A stretch of 64,000 nt of DNA from G965199725 sp965199725 (GTDB lineage Bacteria > Pseudomonadota > Gammaproteobacteria > Nitrosococcales > Methylophagaceae). Location: contig OZ241321.1 of assembly GCA_965199725.1 (NCBI GenBank), positions 1,436,450 through 1,500,449 on the forward strand, given 5' to 3'. The position numbers and the translations under genes are program-made. The notes under the pieces are model-generated. The model saw only the letters and a program-made list of their open reading frames with translations. It did not search any database and was not told the origin of the DNA. This document shows, one piece after another, positions 8,474-16,340 of this stretch (position 1 is the stretch's first letter; each line of letters starts with the position of its first letter).

Positions 8474-11038
8474 TTAAATAGTTTGCCCTTTGCGAAGTGG
8501 CTGGCGTTGTTCGGGCTTGGCTTTGTATAAGTTTCCTAATATATCCACATGGTATTTTTGCAATTGGGCGGTTTTGATACCAAGACTTCGGTGTAAGCCA
8601 GGATTTTTAATCTCATTTTCTGATTTGTTCTTATCAGTGCCTTTTTGGGGATTGCGGTCGTGTTCATAAATATTAATTTTACCACCTGCAATATCAAAAG
8701 TTTGATAATAGCCAGCAATCGTTTGCTTGTTTGATTTGGTGAGTTTTACCCAATCATTTTTATGGAGACTAAATAAAAATTGGTAACTTTCATCCATTAT
8801 CTTACGACTGGGTTCTGCTTTCTTGGGTAGGGTATCCCTCACTCTATATGATACATAGATTGGCACACCATAATGCTTGCCTTTGTTATCTTGAAATACA
8901 TCTAAACGAATCATGCTATCCTTATTGGCAATACCACTGCGCACGGGAATGCCATTTTTACCTTCTTTTTTATTAAGCAATTTAACGTGATGTATAGGCG
9001 GGCCTTGCTTGTCCTTTTTGCCTGCCGGCATATACAGGGTAGACTCCTTTAATTGCTGTTGATCTAACAGGTCATGATTGCGGCTTTGTTGTTTTTTGAG
9101 TGCGTCAGATTTGTCTTGAGAAGGTTTTGATTTTCCCGATGATGAGCTAGATTTTAAGTCATCCCATTCCGCTTTATGTTGTTTCTTAAGGTCTTCTTTT
9201 TCTTGCTTGTGCTTGGCGTCTCTGTTAGCTTTATTAGTCAACCATTTTTCAAGCGCCTGCCTCAAACCTTGATTGCGTTTGTCGTTAATGCCCGCAATAT
9301 TATCTATATCGTTTAGTTTTAGTTTGTCTATGGGTGTTTTGAGTGCTGAGTAATAAACAGGCAGTCCCTTATCGTTAATTAGTTGGTGAACATCAGACAC
9401 TGTCACTCTGGCGCGAATAGTTTCTTGATGAGCTGCACCTAATTTGCGTCGGCTAAGCGCGCGCGAAACTCGCACTTGTTCTAATCTTGTCAGCACATCA
9501 TTGCGAAAGTTATCCCAAGGACGAGGAAAGTAATTGTCCAGTTGCCGCAAGCGGGCTATATCAAAAATCTCCCCAGTTTCGGTGTCGCTGTAGTTGTTTC
9601 GCACACACTTTAATTCATCCCTTTTGGAATATTCGGCGATACGCTTAATCATGCTACGGTTGGTGGCAGCAATTACCGCAGCGTCCATCGCGTGGTGTAA
9701 ATCACCATCTGAGCGGTTTTTATTAAAGCCCCAGCGGGTGCGCATTAGACCAGTCACACCACCGCTTAATACGACACAGCGATCCTGCTTGCCATCTGGT
9801 TTTTCTCCTGCCCAGATGATGTTTTGCTCAATCATCTCTTTGAGAACACGGCCCACATATTGGGTGTCTTTCAGGTTACGTTCGCTAAAGTCTTTTGATC
9901 CTTCACCAAAATCTTTGCATAAATAACGCCAGCGTTTGGCTTGACGAATTTTAGGGTTACTTTTAACCCAGTTTTCAAAATTGTGCCAGCGTTCGGATTG
10001 TTCATCTTTGCCCATATACTCAAATGGGGTATGGTTACCTTTATTTTGGTTTTCATGGATGAGCACCAGCGCTTTATTGTTTTGGCTGTTATCATAGCTG
10101 CGGCTGTAGGGCAGGATATGATCGACTTGCACATAGCCTGTCTCGGGCAGACGCTTTAAGTCAATGGCTTTTTGGCTATAAGCACACTTACCATCTTGCT
10201 CACGATACAGACGATATTTTGATAGATCATCTTTTTGTGGTGCTGTGTTAAAGTGCTCTTGGTATTTTTGAATAGCCTCGTCTTTTTGCTGGCGAAACTC
10301 TTTTTGACCTTGTTCAATTTCTTTGCGTTCTTTGTAAGGCTTGTTTAACTCGCGCCCCATTTCAATATGTATGGCAGCAGGCTTGCCATATTCTTTAATA
10401 ATGGCATTGATAAGCTTACGCGCTTGATTGAGCGAACGCAAGACTACTGGGTTACGAATTTGGTTTTTATCAGGTGCGGGAATCTTGCCCGTTTTGTTGC
10501 GGTTTTGTGGTTTAACTGAGTGGTGATAACCCGTCTCTTGGCAAGCCTTATCATAAGTCAAGCCTTGTTTTTCCATAAAAGGTAGGATTTTATGCAATAC
10601 TTTCAGCGATAGATGATGATAGGTACTAAACTCACAGTCTAGCACTGCTTCAATTACTTCAGCTTCAATACCTGCTTCTTGTAGCTGTTCTTTGATGCTA
10701 CTGTCATCACGATAAGTGGTGAGCACCTTACCAATAGTATCTAATCGTTCACGGTTTTGCTTATCTTGCTGCCATTGCGGTTCAAGCTCTGCTTCTTTAT
10801 AGGCTTTACGCAAGGTATGGAAGGCTTTGGCTTCAAAAATTTTGCCGTCTTCTGCCTTTTTAGTATCCTCTTTGGTGAGTTCGTATCGTGTGTTGTGATT
10901 TTCGTCTTTTTTCTTAGTTTTGCTGTAACTTACTAGATTACATTGGTATTGTTCATTGAGTCCCAGATGTTTTTTGATTTGAGTAAAATTGACACTGGCT
11001 TGCTCAAATGGCAGAATTTTGTAGCTGCCGTTTTTCAT
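8474..11038 (-). CDS. cas9: Cas9 (type II-C), C-terminal fragment after a frameshift
   Basis: 854-codon frame holding most of a Neisseria-like Cas9: RuvC-II (IHIEMGREL, E226 in this frame), HNH (GYVQVDHILPYSRSYDNSQNNK, D306-H307), RuvC-III (HHAMDAAVIAA, H448 and D452), then the PAM-interacting C-terminal region ending IGVKTALSF-like as LGIKTAQLQKYHVDILG. All nuclease residues are present. It lacks RuvC-I and the bridge helix, which lie in the adjoining fragment in another frame. The nominal ATG at 11038 is probably an accident. Deleting one A of the four-A run (T-run at 11017-11020 on +) joins both parts and restores family spacing. It is either a pseudogene or a sequencing error. Confidence 0.9.
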   Translation of the reverse strand: MKNGSYKILPFEQASVNFTQIKKHLGLNEQYQCNLVSYSKTKKKDENHNTRYELTKEDTKKAEDGKIFEAKAFHTLRKAYKEAELEPQWQQDKQNRERLDTIGKVLTTYRDDSSIKEQLQEAGIEAEVIEAVLDCEFSTYHHLSLKVLHKILPFMEKQGLTYDKACQETGYHHSVKPQNRNKTGKIPAPDKNQIRNPVVLRSLNQARKLINAIIKEYGKPAAIHIEMGRELNKPYKERKEIEQGQKEFRQQKDEAIQKYQEHFNTAPQKDDLSKYRLYREQDGKCAYSQKAIDLKRLPETGYVQVDHILPYSRSYDNSQNNKALVLIHENQNKGNHTPFEYMGKDEQSERWHNFENWVKSNPKIRQAKRWRYLCKDFGEGSKDFSERNLKDTQYVGRVLKEMIEQNIIWAGEKPDGKQDRCVVLSGGVTGLMRTRWGFNKNRSDGDLHHAMDAAVIAATNRSMIKRIAEYSKRDELKCVRNNYSDTETGEIFDIARLRQLDNYFPRPWDNFRNDVLTRLEQVRVSRALSRRKLGAAHQETIRARVTVSDVHQLINDKGLPVYYSALKTPIDKLKLNDIDNIAGINDKRNQGLRQALEKWLTNKANRDAKHKQEKEDLKKQHKAEWDDLKSSSSSGKSKPSQDKSDALKKQQSRNHDLLDQQQLKESTLYMPAGKKDKQGPPIHHVKLLNKKEGKNGIPVRSGIANKDSMIRLDVFQDNKGKHYGVPIYVSYRVRDTLPKKAEPSRKIMDESYQFLFSLHKNDWVKLTKSNKQTIAGYYQTFDIAGGKINIYEHDRNPQKGTDKNKSENEIKNPGLHRSLGIKTAQLQKYHVDILGNLYKAKPEQRQPLRKGQTI

Positions 11039-11882
11039 CTAAGGTCAGCGGTCGCCTTTCACCGGTCAAGCCAATTTTCATATTATTGAGCTTATCGTAC
11101 CAGATAAACCGTTCAGCACTGTGACAAGCTTTAGCTGCGCGATATTCACTCGGTTCAAAGGTACACTTACCTACCATTTGCGCGATTTGATCGCCGGCAA
11201 AAGTCGGCCGGCGCGCCATGAGTAATTTATCTACTGCACTTAAGAATTGAGCACTCGTATGTCGATTACATTGCTCACGCTGGTGCTCAAACAGTCGTTT
11301 CAGTTCAGTTTGCAAATCAGCGCGGTCAACTGTATTGCGGTAGCTACCGCCCTTATTGCGTTTAGCCTCATAAAAGTCATCATCTTTATAAAACATCTCG
11401 CCAATGGTGCGATAGTTTTTAGCTTCCATTTTTTTCTTATTAGTGCTCACGCCGCTAAGCATCTTGCCAATATCTTTATCTTTGAGCTCACTTTTGCGGT
11501 TAGATTGAAAGCCGCGGTGCTTCACAATGTGGTATAGCACCGTAGCCCATTCTTTTTTGTCCAGCAGACGATCCAAGCCTTCACTTCTGAGTTGCCAAGG
11601 GGATATGTTCAGTCTAAAGGCATCAGGCTTAGCATGATCAATTAAACCTTCGCGTTTTAACAATCGGCATAGTCTTAACAGCCGATGTGCGCGGCGGCGC
11701 AAGCGACGGCGTGATGAACGTGCTTCGCGGCGGATGAGATTAAGCGACTCGCCATCTTTGGCATTTTCCGCCTTATCAAAGGTGCGAACGTGTAAGCCAA
11801 GTATTTTATTATCAGTTAGCAATGCAGCCCCTACTGAGGCAATGCCAAGATCAAGACCGAGCGTATAATTTTTTTCTTGCAT
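11004..11882 (-). CDS. cas9: Cas9 (type II-C), N-terminal fragment before a frameshift
   Basis: 292 residues with RuvC-I (YTLGLDLGIASVGAALL, D11), the arginine-rich bridge helix (LIRREARSSRRRLRRRAHRLLRL) and the start of the recognition lobe (HRGFQSNRKSE, SAERFIWYDKLNNMK). The frame ends at a TGA at 11004-11006, shortly after ERRPLTLDEKRQLQ. The expected continuation, ILPFEQASVNFTQIKKHLGL, reads in the next frame, which aligns with the corresponding Neisseria Cas9 segment. ATG at 11882 is the start. Intact Cas9 would be about 1,130 residues. Confidence 0.9.
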   Translation of the reverse strand: MQEKNYTLGLDLGIASVGAALLTDNKILGLHVRTFDKAENAKDGESLNLIRREARSSRRRLRRRAHRLLRLCRLLKREGLIDHAKPDAFRLNISPWQLRSEGLDRLLDKKEWATVLYHIVKHRGFQSNRKSELKDKDIGKMLSGVSTNKKKMEAKNYRTIGEMFYKDDDFYEAKRNKGGSYRNTVDRADLQTELKRLFEHQREQCNRHTSAQFLSAVDKLLMARRPTFAGDQIAQMVGKCTFEPSEYRAAKACHSAERFIWYDKLNNMKIGLTGERRPLTLDEKRQLQNSAI

Positions 11883-11905
11883 GATGCGTTTAATTCCTGT
11901 ATACT
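11877..11905 (+). promoter_or_regulatory. Promoter of the tracrRNA
   Basis: TTGCAT at 11877-11882 and TATACT at 11900-11905 are spaced by exactly 17 bp and point away from cas9. Transcription would begin near 11912, just before the anti-repeat at 11921. The -35 hexamer overlaps the complement of the cas9 start codon, so the two divergent units share the same DNA. Confidence 0.6.
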
Positions 11906-11911
11906 AAGCTT

Positions 11912-12039
11912 TAAGTGCTTATTATACACTTTCGGGGTGAGAGCCGTTACTACAATAAGGAAAGCATCTTTATGATGCTGCACCGAATCCGCCCGAACCG
12001 CTGTTTCAGGTTGTCCCTGCTGCATGTTCGGGCTTTTTT
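11912..12039 (+). ncRNA. tracrRNA of the type II-C system
   Basis: Bases 11921-11956 match the reverse complement of the 36-bp CRISPR repeat at 30 of 36 positions. One mismatch lies at position 8 and a mismatched bulge lies around positions 24-28, which is the usual repeat:anti-repeat duplex with an internal bulge. The following GAGCCGTTACTACAATAAGG closely resembles the equivalent segment of the Neisseria meningitidis tracrRNA. Hairpins follow (AAGCATCTTTATGATGCTG, 11962-11980) and the RNA ends at a strong terminator. It lies on the opposite strand to cas9. The 5' end is inferred from the promoter. Confidence 0.9.
11991..12039 (+). terminator. Intrinsic terminator of the tracrRNA
   Basis: GCCCGAAC (11991-11998) pairs with GTTCGGGC (12026-12033) and is followed by six T residues. 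The 27-base loop contains a smaller inner hairpin. In type II-C tracrRNAs the 3' terminal hairpin is part of the mature RNA. Confidence 0.85.
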
Positions 12040-12125
12040 ATATCCGTTTATAAACAGTTTATATTGGCTAGATTCCAACGTTTAAGACAGTATCCTTGAT
12101 ATTGGGTGAATTAAGGGAGAGCAAA

Positions 12126-12851
12126 ATGAATATTTTAGTGCTGCAACATATCAACATTGAAGATCCTGGCTATATCAAGGATTTGATGCTGGCAGACGGT
12201 TTTAATTTAACAACTATTGAATTAGATGAAGGCCAAAAAATACCGGATGATTTAACTGGCTTTGATGCTATGTTGTGCATGGGTGGGCCTATGGATACCC
12301 ATATGGAAGACAGCTATCCCTGGCTAGTTGCAGAAAAGCAAAAAATTGCCCATTTTGTTACCGTTTTAGAAAAGCCATTTTTAGGATTTTGTCTTGGCGC
12401 GCAACTTTTAGGTGAAGTATTGGGTGGCCGTATTGTTAAGTCTAGATTGCCTGAGATAGGTGTACTTGATATAACGATGGCAGATGAAGCAAATGATGAT
12501 TTTTTATTTGCTGATTTTGCTGGCAAATTAAAAGTATTACAGTGGCATTCTTATGAAGTATCTGCTTTAGACAATGATGTTACTATTTTAGCTAGTTCAC
12601 CCGTCACTCAATATCAAGTTTTTCGTTATAAAGAACATGCTTACGGTATCCAGTTCCATATAGAGGTAAGAGAAGACACGGTTAGGCAATGGTCACAGGT
12701 ACCTGAATATAAAAAAGCGCTGGAAGATACGATTGGCGCTGACGGTTTGCCCAAACTTGAGAAAGCGCATATGGCTAATATTGCCAGTATCAATCAATAC
12801 TGTAATAAGTTATATCAGCAATTTAAAAAACTCATCAATCATGCCGCTTAA
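12126..12851 (+). CDS. Class I glutamine amidotransferase-like protein (GuaA-N type)
   Basis: 241 residues from the ATG at 12126, which has a GGGAG ribosome site. An upstream in-frame start at 12096 has no support. The nucleophile elbow is GFCLGAQLLG (C89), and QFHIEV supplies the His-Glu pair, completing a class I GATase triad. The CMGGPMDT segment is typical of stand-alone GMP-synthase-like amidotransferases such as YfeJ. No synthetase partner domain is fused or adjacent, so the ammonia acceptor is unknown. Confidence 0.82.
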   Translation: MNILVLQHINIEDPGYIKDLMLADGFNLTTIELDEGQKIPDDLTGFDAMLCMGGPMDTHMEDSYPWLVAEKQKIAHFVTVLEKPFLGFCLGAQLLGEVLGGRIVKSRLPEIGVLDITMADEANDDFLFADFAGKLKVLQWHSYEVSALDNDVTILASSPVTQYQVFRYKEHAYGIQFHIEVREDTVRQWSQVPEYKKALEDTIGADGLPKLEKAHMANIASINQYCNKLYQQFKKLINHAA

Positions 12852-12872
12852 ACAGTATACTTATCCTGTATG

Positions 12873-13682
12873 CTACTGACTATAAAGCGCTGCTTTAACT
12901 TTAAGGACATTGCTTTTGAGGTGGTTTAAGTTGATGGTGCCAATCATCACGCTGGTTACCGCGGGGTGGTGGTAAATAAAATTAAAATTAGTTTGTAGGT
13001 TAATTGTCTGGGTAGATGCTAGGTGGCCGCTGGCAAGAGCTTTTTTGATAAAAATACCCTTGTTGGTTAATGTCGCTTTATCAAGCACTGTTTGTTCATC
13101 CTGATAGTTAATATGATAAGCAACCATGACTAGATCAGCATCATTTAAAGCCAGTAGGCCGCCTGCTACTGTTTTGGTTGATATGCCAACTGCCCTGATA
13201 AGACCCTGTTTTTTAAGTGTGTTTAATGTTTCCAGTGCACCATGCTTATTGATAACTGCTTCATCGTTACCATCAGAGTGGATCAGGACAATATCCAGCA
13301 CAGTGCGCTTTAAATTTTTTAAGCTTTGCTTAACGCTGGCAGTGATATAGTCAGGGCTAAAATTATAAGATGATTGTCCTGTTTTCGGATCAAATATTTC
13401 ACCCGCTTTAGTGGCGATGACAAAATCGTGTGGTTGTTGTGATAACAGCTTACCTAAACGTTTTTCACTATTGCCGTAGGCAGGGGCGGTATCAAGCAGA
13501 TTAATGCCTGAATCCCATGCTGTATGGAGTAGCGTTAATACCTCATAGTCATCTGGAATGGTAAAGCCTTCAGGATATTTAACGGCGGTATCGCGACCAA
13601 TTTTTACTGTACCTAATCCTAATGGTGAGACTGACACCCCAGTTTGGGCAATTTGTTTGCGATCATTTAAGTGTATTGTCAT
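12873..13682 (-). CDS. Aldo/keto reductase
   Basis: 269 residues with the AKR TIM-barrel catalytic tetrad in sight: D64 and Y69 in LLDTAPAYGNSE, K92 in IATKAG and H135 in LIHSDG. It should reduce carbonyls with NADPH. It is somewhat short and the C-terminal cofactor region is compact (HHPAVTSVMIGTINLNHL). Its start overlaps the stop of the FAD oxidoreductase gene by four bases (ATGA), so the two are coupled and may act on related substrates. Confidence 0.85.
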   Translation of the reverse strand: MTIHLNDRKQIAQTGVSVSPLGLGTVKIGRDTAVKYPEGFTIPDDYEVLTLLHTAWDSGINLLDTAPAYGNSEKRLGKLLSQQPHDFVIATKAGEIFDPKTGQSSYNFSPDYITASVKQSLKNLKRTVLDIVLIHSDGNDEAVINKHGALETLNTLKKQGLIRAVGISTKTVAGGLLALNDADLVMVAYHINYQDEQTVLDKATLTNKGIFIKKALASGHLASTQTINLQTNFNFIYHHPAVTSVMIGTINLNHLKSNVLKVKAALYSQ

Positions 13683-14872
13683 TGAAAGGCGTTATTCCAC
13701 AAAGGTTGTCCCATTTTTGCCGGTGGTAGTGGCATGAAAAAAGCATGCTTTTGCGCATGTAGCTTGTGTTCGGTCAGTCTGGTAATGACCTTATCAGCAA
13801 GATTAGGCGCTAGGGCAAGTTTGGTGGGCCAGGCAATATGCACATTGTTGCTTGACTTAATAAAAGCAGTATCAGGTCGTGTTAGTTTAAATTGTTTTGG
13901 TTCGGCACGGTTAACTACATGCGTTGCCCATTCAAGTTCAGGTAGCTTAAGCCACGGCAGAATATCAGCTAATAACTGTTGTGTATTGCGGGTAACTTCA
14001 ATAGCAGATTGACCAACGCCTTGTTCGGCAATATCGCCACCAATATACCAGATAATATTGCCATCTTCTGCTATGTGGCTGGTAATTGTCGCCACCGGTT
14101 TTGAGCCTGATCCTAAGTTATGCGCATACAGCTTTGGCAGTGGCTGCTGGCTATTTTTCGCTTTGCATAGCACCATGTGCAGTGGCCTGATTTGCATGAC
14201 TGGTTTGTTGATGCCAAGCTTTTCCATCAGCGTTTGATTACCTTCTCCAGCGGTAAGCACAAAGTGTTGGGCGCGGATTTGTATATTGCTACCCAGTGCT
14301 ACTGCTTGTAAGCCCGCTTTATTTTGTTGCCAGGCAATTTTACTGCCTTCTGCTATGTGTATGATACGGTGCTGCCATGGTTCAGCAAGGCTTGCCAGTA
14401 CACTGGTGACATCCAGCACAGGTTCATCAAGCTGGTATAGCGCGCCTTTGAATTTAGCATGTTGAAATATTGCCGGTCGGTCAGTTTTGGTAATTGCCTT
14501 TATGCGACCACGCAACTTTTTGCTGGCAAAAAATGCCAGCATTTTTGCTGATAACTGCCCTGTTGACCACAGCAGTTGATGGCGACTGAGTACATTGGCC
14601 CCAGTTAAGTCAGTATCACCTTTGCCAGCAAGACAGGCTTGCCAGCGTGCAGGCATTGTGCTAATCGCCTGACTTGCGTTAGATAAAATACCATTTAATG
14701 CGTATTTAACACCGCCATGAATAATGCCCTGAGCACTCAAAGTTTGGCCACTGCCAATAGTTTTGTGTTCCAGCAATAAGGCATTAAAGCCCATCTGGTT
14801 AAGACGATTGTGCAGCCACAAGCCAGCAATGCCTGCACCAATAATAACGACATCAGCAGTGATCTGCTGCAT
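13679..14872 (-). CDS. FAD-dependent oxidoreductase (DAO family)
   Basis: 397 residues. The N-terminal Rossmann motif (VVIIGAGIAGLWLHNRL) with a later acidic residue (LLLEHKTIGSGQTLSAQG) binds FAD. The middle region (FVLTAGEGNQTLMEKLG; NIIWYIGGDIAEQG) fits the glycine oxidase/D-amino-acid dehydrogenase superfamily. The substrate cannot be deduced. It is coupled to the downstream aldo/keto reductase by a 4-bp overlap and lies 10 bp after gmhA, so the three genes may form one transcript. Confidence 0.78.
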   Translation of the reverse strand: MQQITADVVIIGAGIAGLWLHNRLNQMGFNALLLEHKTIGSGQTLSAQGIIHGGVKYALNGILSNASQAISTMPARWQACLAGKGDTDLTGANVLSRHQLLWSTGQLSAKMLAFFASKKLRGRIKAITKTDRPAIFQHAKFKGALYQLDEPVLDVTSVLASLAEPWQHRIIHIAEGSKIAWQQNKAGLQAVALGSNIQIRAQHFVLTAGEGNQTLMEKLGINKPVMQIRPLHMVLCKAKNSQQPLPKLYAHNLGSGSKPVATITSHIAEDGNIIWYIGGDIAEQGVGQSAIEVTRNTQQLLADILPWLKLPELEWATHVVNRAEPKQFKLTRPDTAFIKSSNNVHIAWPTKLALAPNLADKVITRLTEHKLHAQKHAFFMPLPPAKMGQPLWNNAFQ

Positions 14873-14882
14873 AACCGATACC

Positions 14883-15440
14883 TTAATTATAATGTTCGTC
14901 TATGGCTTCGCACAGCCAGTGACCGACAATCATATAACCTTCCTGTATTCTTGCAGTCTCATCCGATGGTATACAGATACAATGATCTGTCAGTCCAATA
15001 AGTTGTCCTCCGCCTTGACCAGTAAAAGCGTAAGTCAGGCAACTACATTTGTTGGCAGTTTTAATGCCATTGATAACATTGTCGCTATTGCCTGATGTTG
15101 ATAACCCAATGGCAATATCGCCCTCTTTTGCCAATGCCTGAATTTGACGGTCAAATAAAGTAGCAAAACTATAGTCATTACCATGTGCGGTGATGATTGA
15201 TGTGTCGGTTGTCAGCGCAATAGCAGCTAAGGGTGCACGTTCTTTACGGTAGCGCACAACAAACTCTGCTGCCAGATGCTGTGCATCAGCAGCACTACCG
15301 CCATTACCAAAAAAGAGTATTTTATTGCCAGTGTTCAGGCACTCTATAATGCTGTTGACGAGCGCATTTACTTGCGATTCAAGAGAAGATAGCTTTATAG
15401 CCATATTATGATGGCGCGTCAGCGTTGAATTAAATGACAT
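14883..15440 (-). CDS. gmhA: Phosphoheptose isomerase (SIS domain)
   Basis: 185 residues from the ATG at 15440, preceded by GGGGTAAC. An alternative ATG at 15470 adds ten residues. The SIS domain shows FGNGGSAADAQHLAAEFVVRY and LSTSGNSDNV, plus ALTTDTSIITAHGNDY, all characteristic of GmhA. GmhA turns sedoheptulose 7-phosphate into glycero-manno-heptose 7-phosphate for the LPS inner core, fitting the LPS cluster that starts on the other strand. DiaA is a similar alternative, but the GmhA motifs are better matched. Confidence 0.85.
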   Translation of the reverse strand: MSFNSTLTRHHNMAIKLSSLESQVNALVNSIIECLNTGNKILFFGNGGSAADAQHLAAEFVVRYRKERAPLAAIALTTDTSIITAHGNDYSFATLFDRQIQALAKEGDIAIGLSTSGNSDNVINGIKTANKCSCLTYAFTGQGGGQLIGLTDHCICIPSDETARIQEGYMIVGHWLCEAIDEHYN

Positions 15441-15538
15441 TATGTTACCCCTTGATGGGCAATTAAGCATATTTACTGGTGTTTTGTTAGGCTAGTGTAG
15501 CAAAATACATTAATAACAAAAACAATCTATTTATCTTT

Positions 15539-16336
15539 ATGCCAAATACCATCCAGTTTTTGCGAACAGACCTTGCTAGCCTATGGCAGGGAGAAGATAT
15601 TTTTGCCGTGGTGCAGCGGTTAAAGGGTGAGATATTTCGCCATAAGGAGGGCAGACAGACATTAAGATTTATTTTGGCAGATAAGTTTTTTTTTGTTAAG
15701 CGACATCAAGGTATTGGCTGGCTGGAAATCATTAAAAGTATTTTGCAATGGCGTATACCAGTCATCAGTGCTAAAAACGAATGGCAAGCTATTCAATTTC
15801 TTCAGTCTTATGGTATTGATACCTTAACGATAGCAGGATACGGAGAACGTGGCATCAATCCAGCAAAAAAACAGTCATTTCTGATTACAGACGAAATGAT
15901 AGATACCATGAGTCTTGAGTATCTTGGCAGGCAATGGCGGCAATATCCGCCCAGCTATGCCAGCAAGAAACTGTTAATTGATAAATTGGCAGTGATTGCC
16001 AAAGTGATGCATGAAAATGGTATGAATCATCGTGATTTTTATCTGTGTCACTTCTTATTAGATAAGTCGTTTGCTGAGCATAATACAATCAAATCTGATA
16101 CACGATTATTTTTAATTGATTTGCATCGCGCCCAGATTCGGCAGAAAACGCCAACAAGATGGATCATAAAAGATTTAGGCGGATTGCTGTTTTCGGCGCT
16201 TGGTGTGCCATTAACCCAGCGTGATTTATGGCGATTTATGATGGTTTATTCTGGACTGCCTTTACGTGAACTTTTGACCAAACATAGTCAATTTTGGATT
16301 AATGTGCAAAAGCGTGCTAATAATATGCAGAAATAA
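15539..16336 (+). CDS. waaP: LPS core heptose(I) kinase WaaP (RfaP)
   Basis: 265 residues with a eukaryotic-like kinase fold: the FFVKRHQGIGWLEIIKSILQW region (ATP-binding lysine) and the catalytic MNHRDFYLCHFLL loop followed by LFLIDLHRAQIR. These are the hallmarks of WaaP, which phosphorylates heptose I of the LPS inner core at the inner face of the inner membrane. It opens a plus-strand run of kinase genes and lies 98 bp from the divergent gmhA. Confidence 0.9.
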   Translation: MPNTIQFLRTDLASLWQGEDIFAVVQRLKGEIFRHKEGRQTLRFILADKFFFVKRHQGIGWLEIIKSILQWRIPVISAKNEWQAIQFLQSYGIDTLTIAGYGERGINPAKKQSFLITDEMIDTMSLEYLGRQWRQYPPSYASKKLLIDKLAVIAKVMHENGMNHRDFYLCHFLLDKSFAEHNTIKSDTRLFLIDLHRAQIRQKTPTRWIIKDLGGLLFSALGVPLTQRDLWRFMMVYSGLPLRELLTKHSQFWINVQKRANNMQK

Positions 16337-16340
16337 TATT

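Noticed and set aside
9594..10159. Plus-strand frames inside cas9 with hydrophobic segments
   Set aside because: They are complementary to conserved HNH/RuvC coding sequence and have no ribosome site or family pattern.
11831..12025. 64-codon minus-strand frame over the tracrRNA
   Set aside because: It is antisense to the tracrRNA and overlaps the cas9 start; no family pattern, so it is a shadow.
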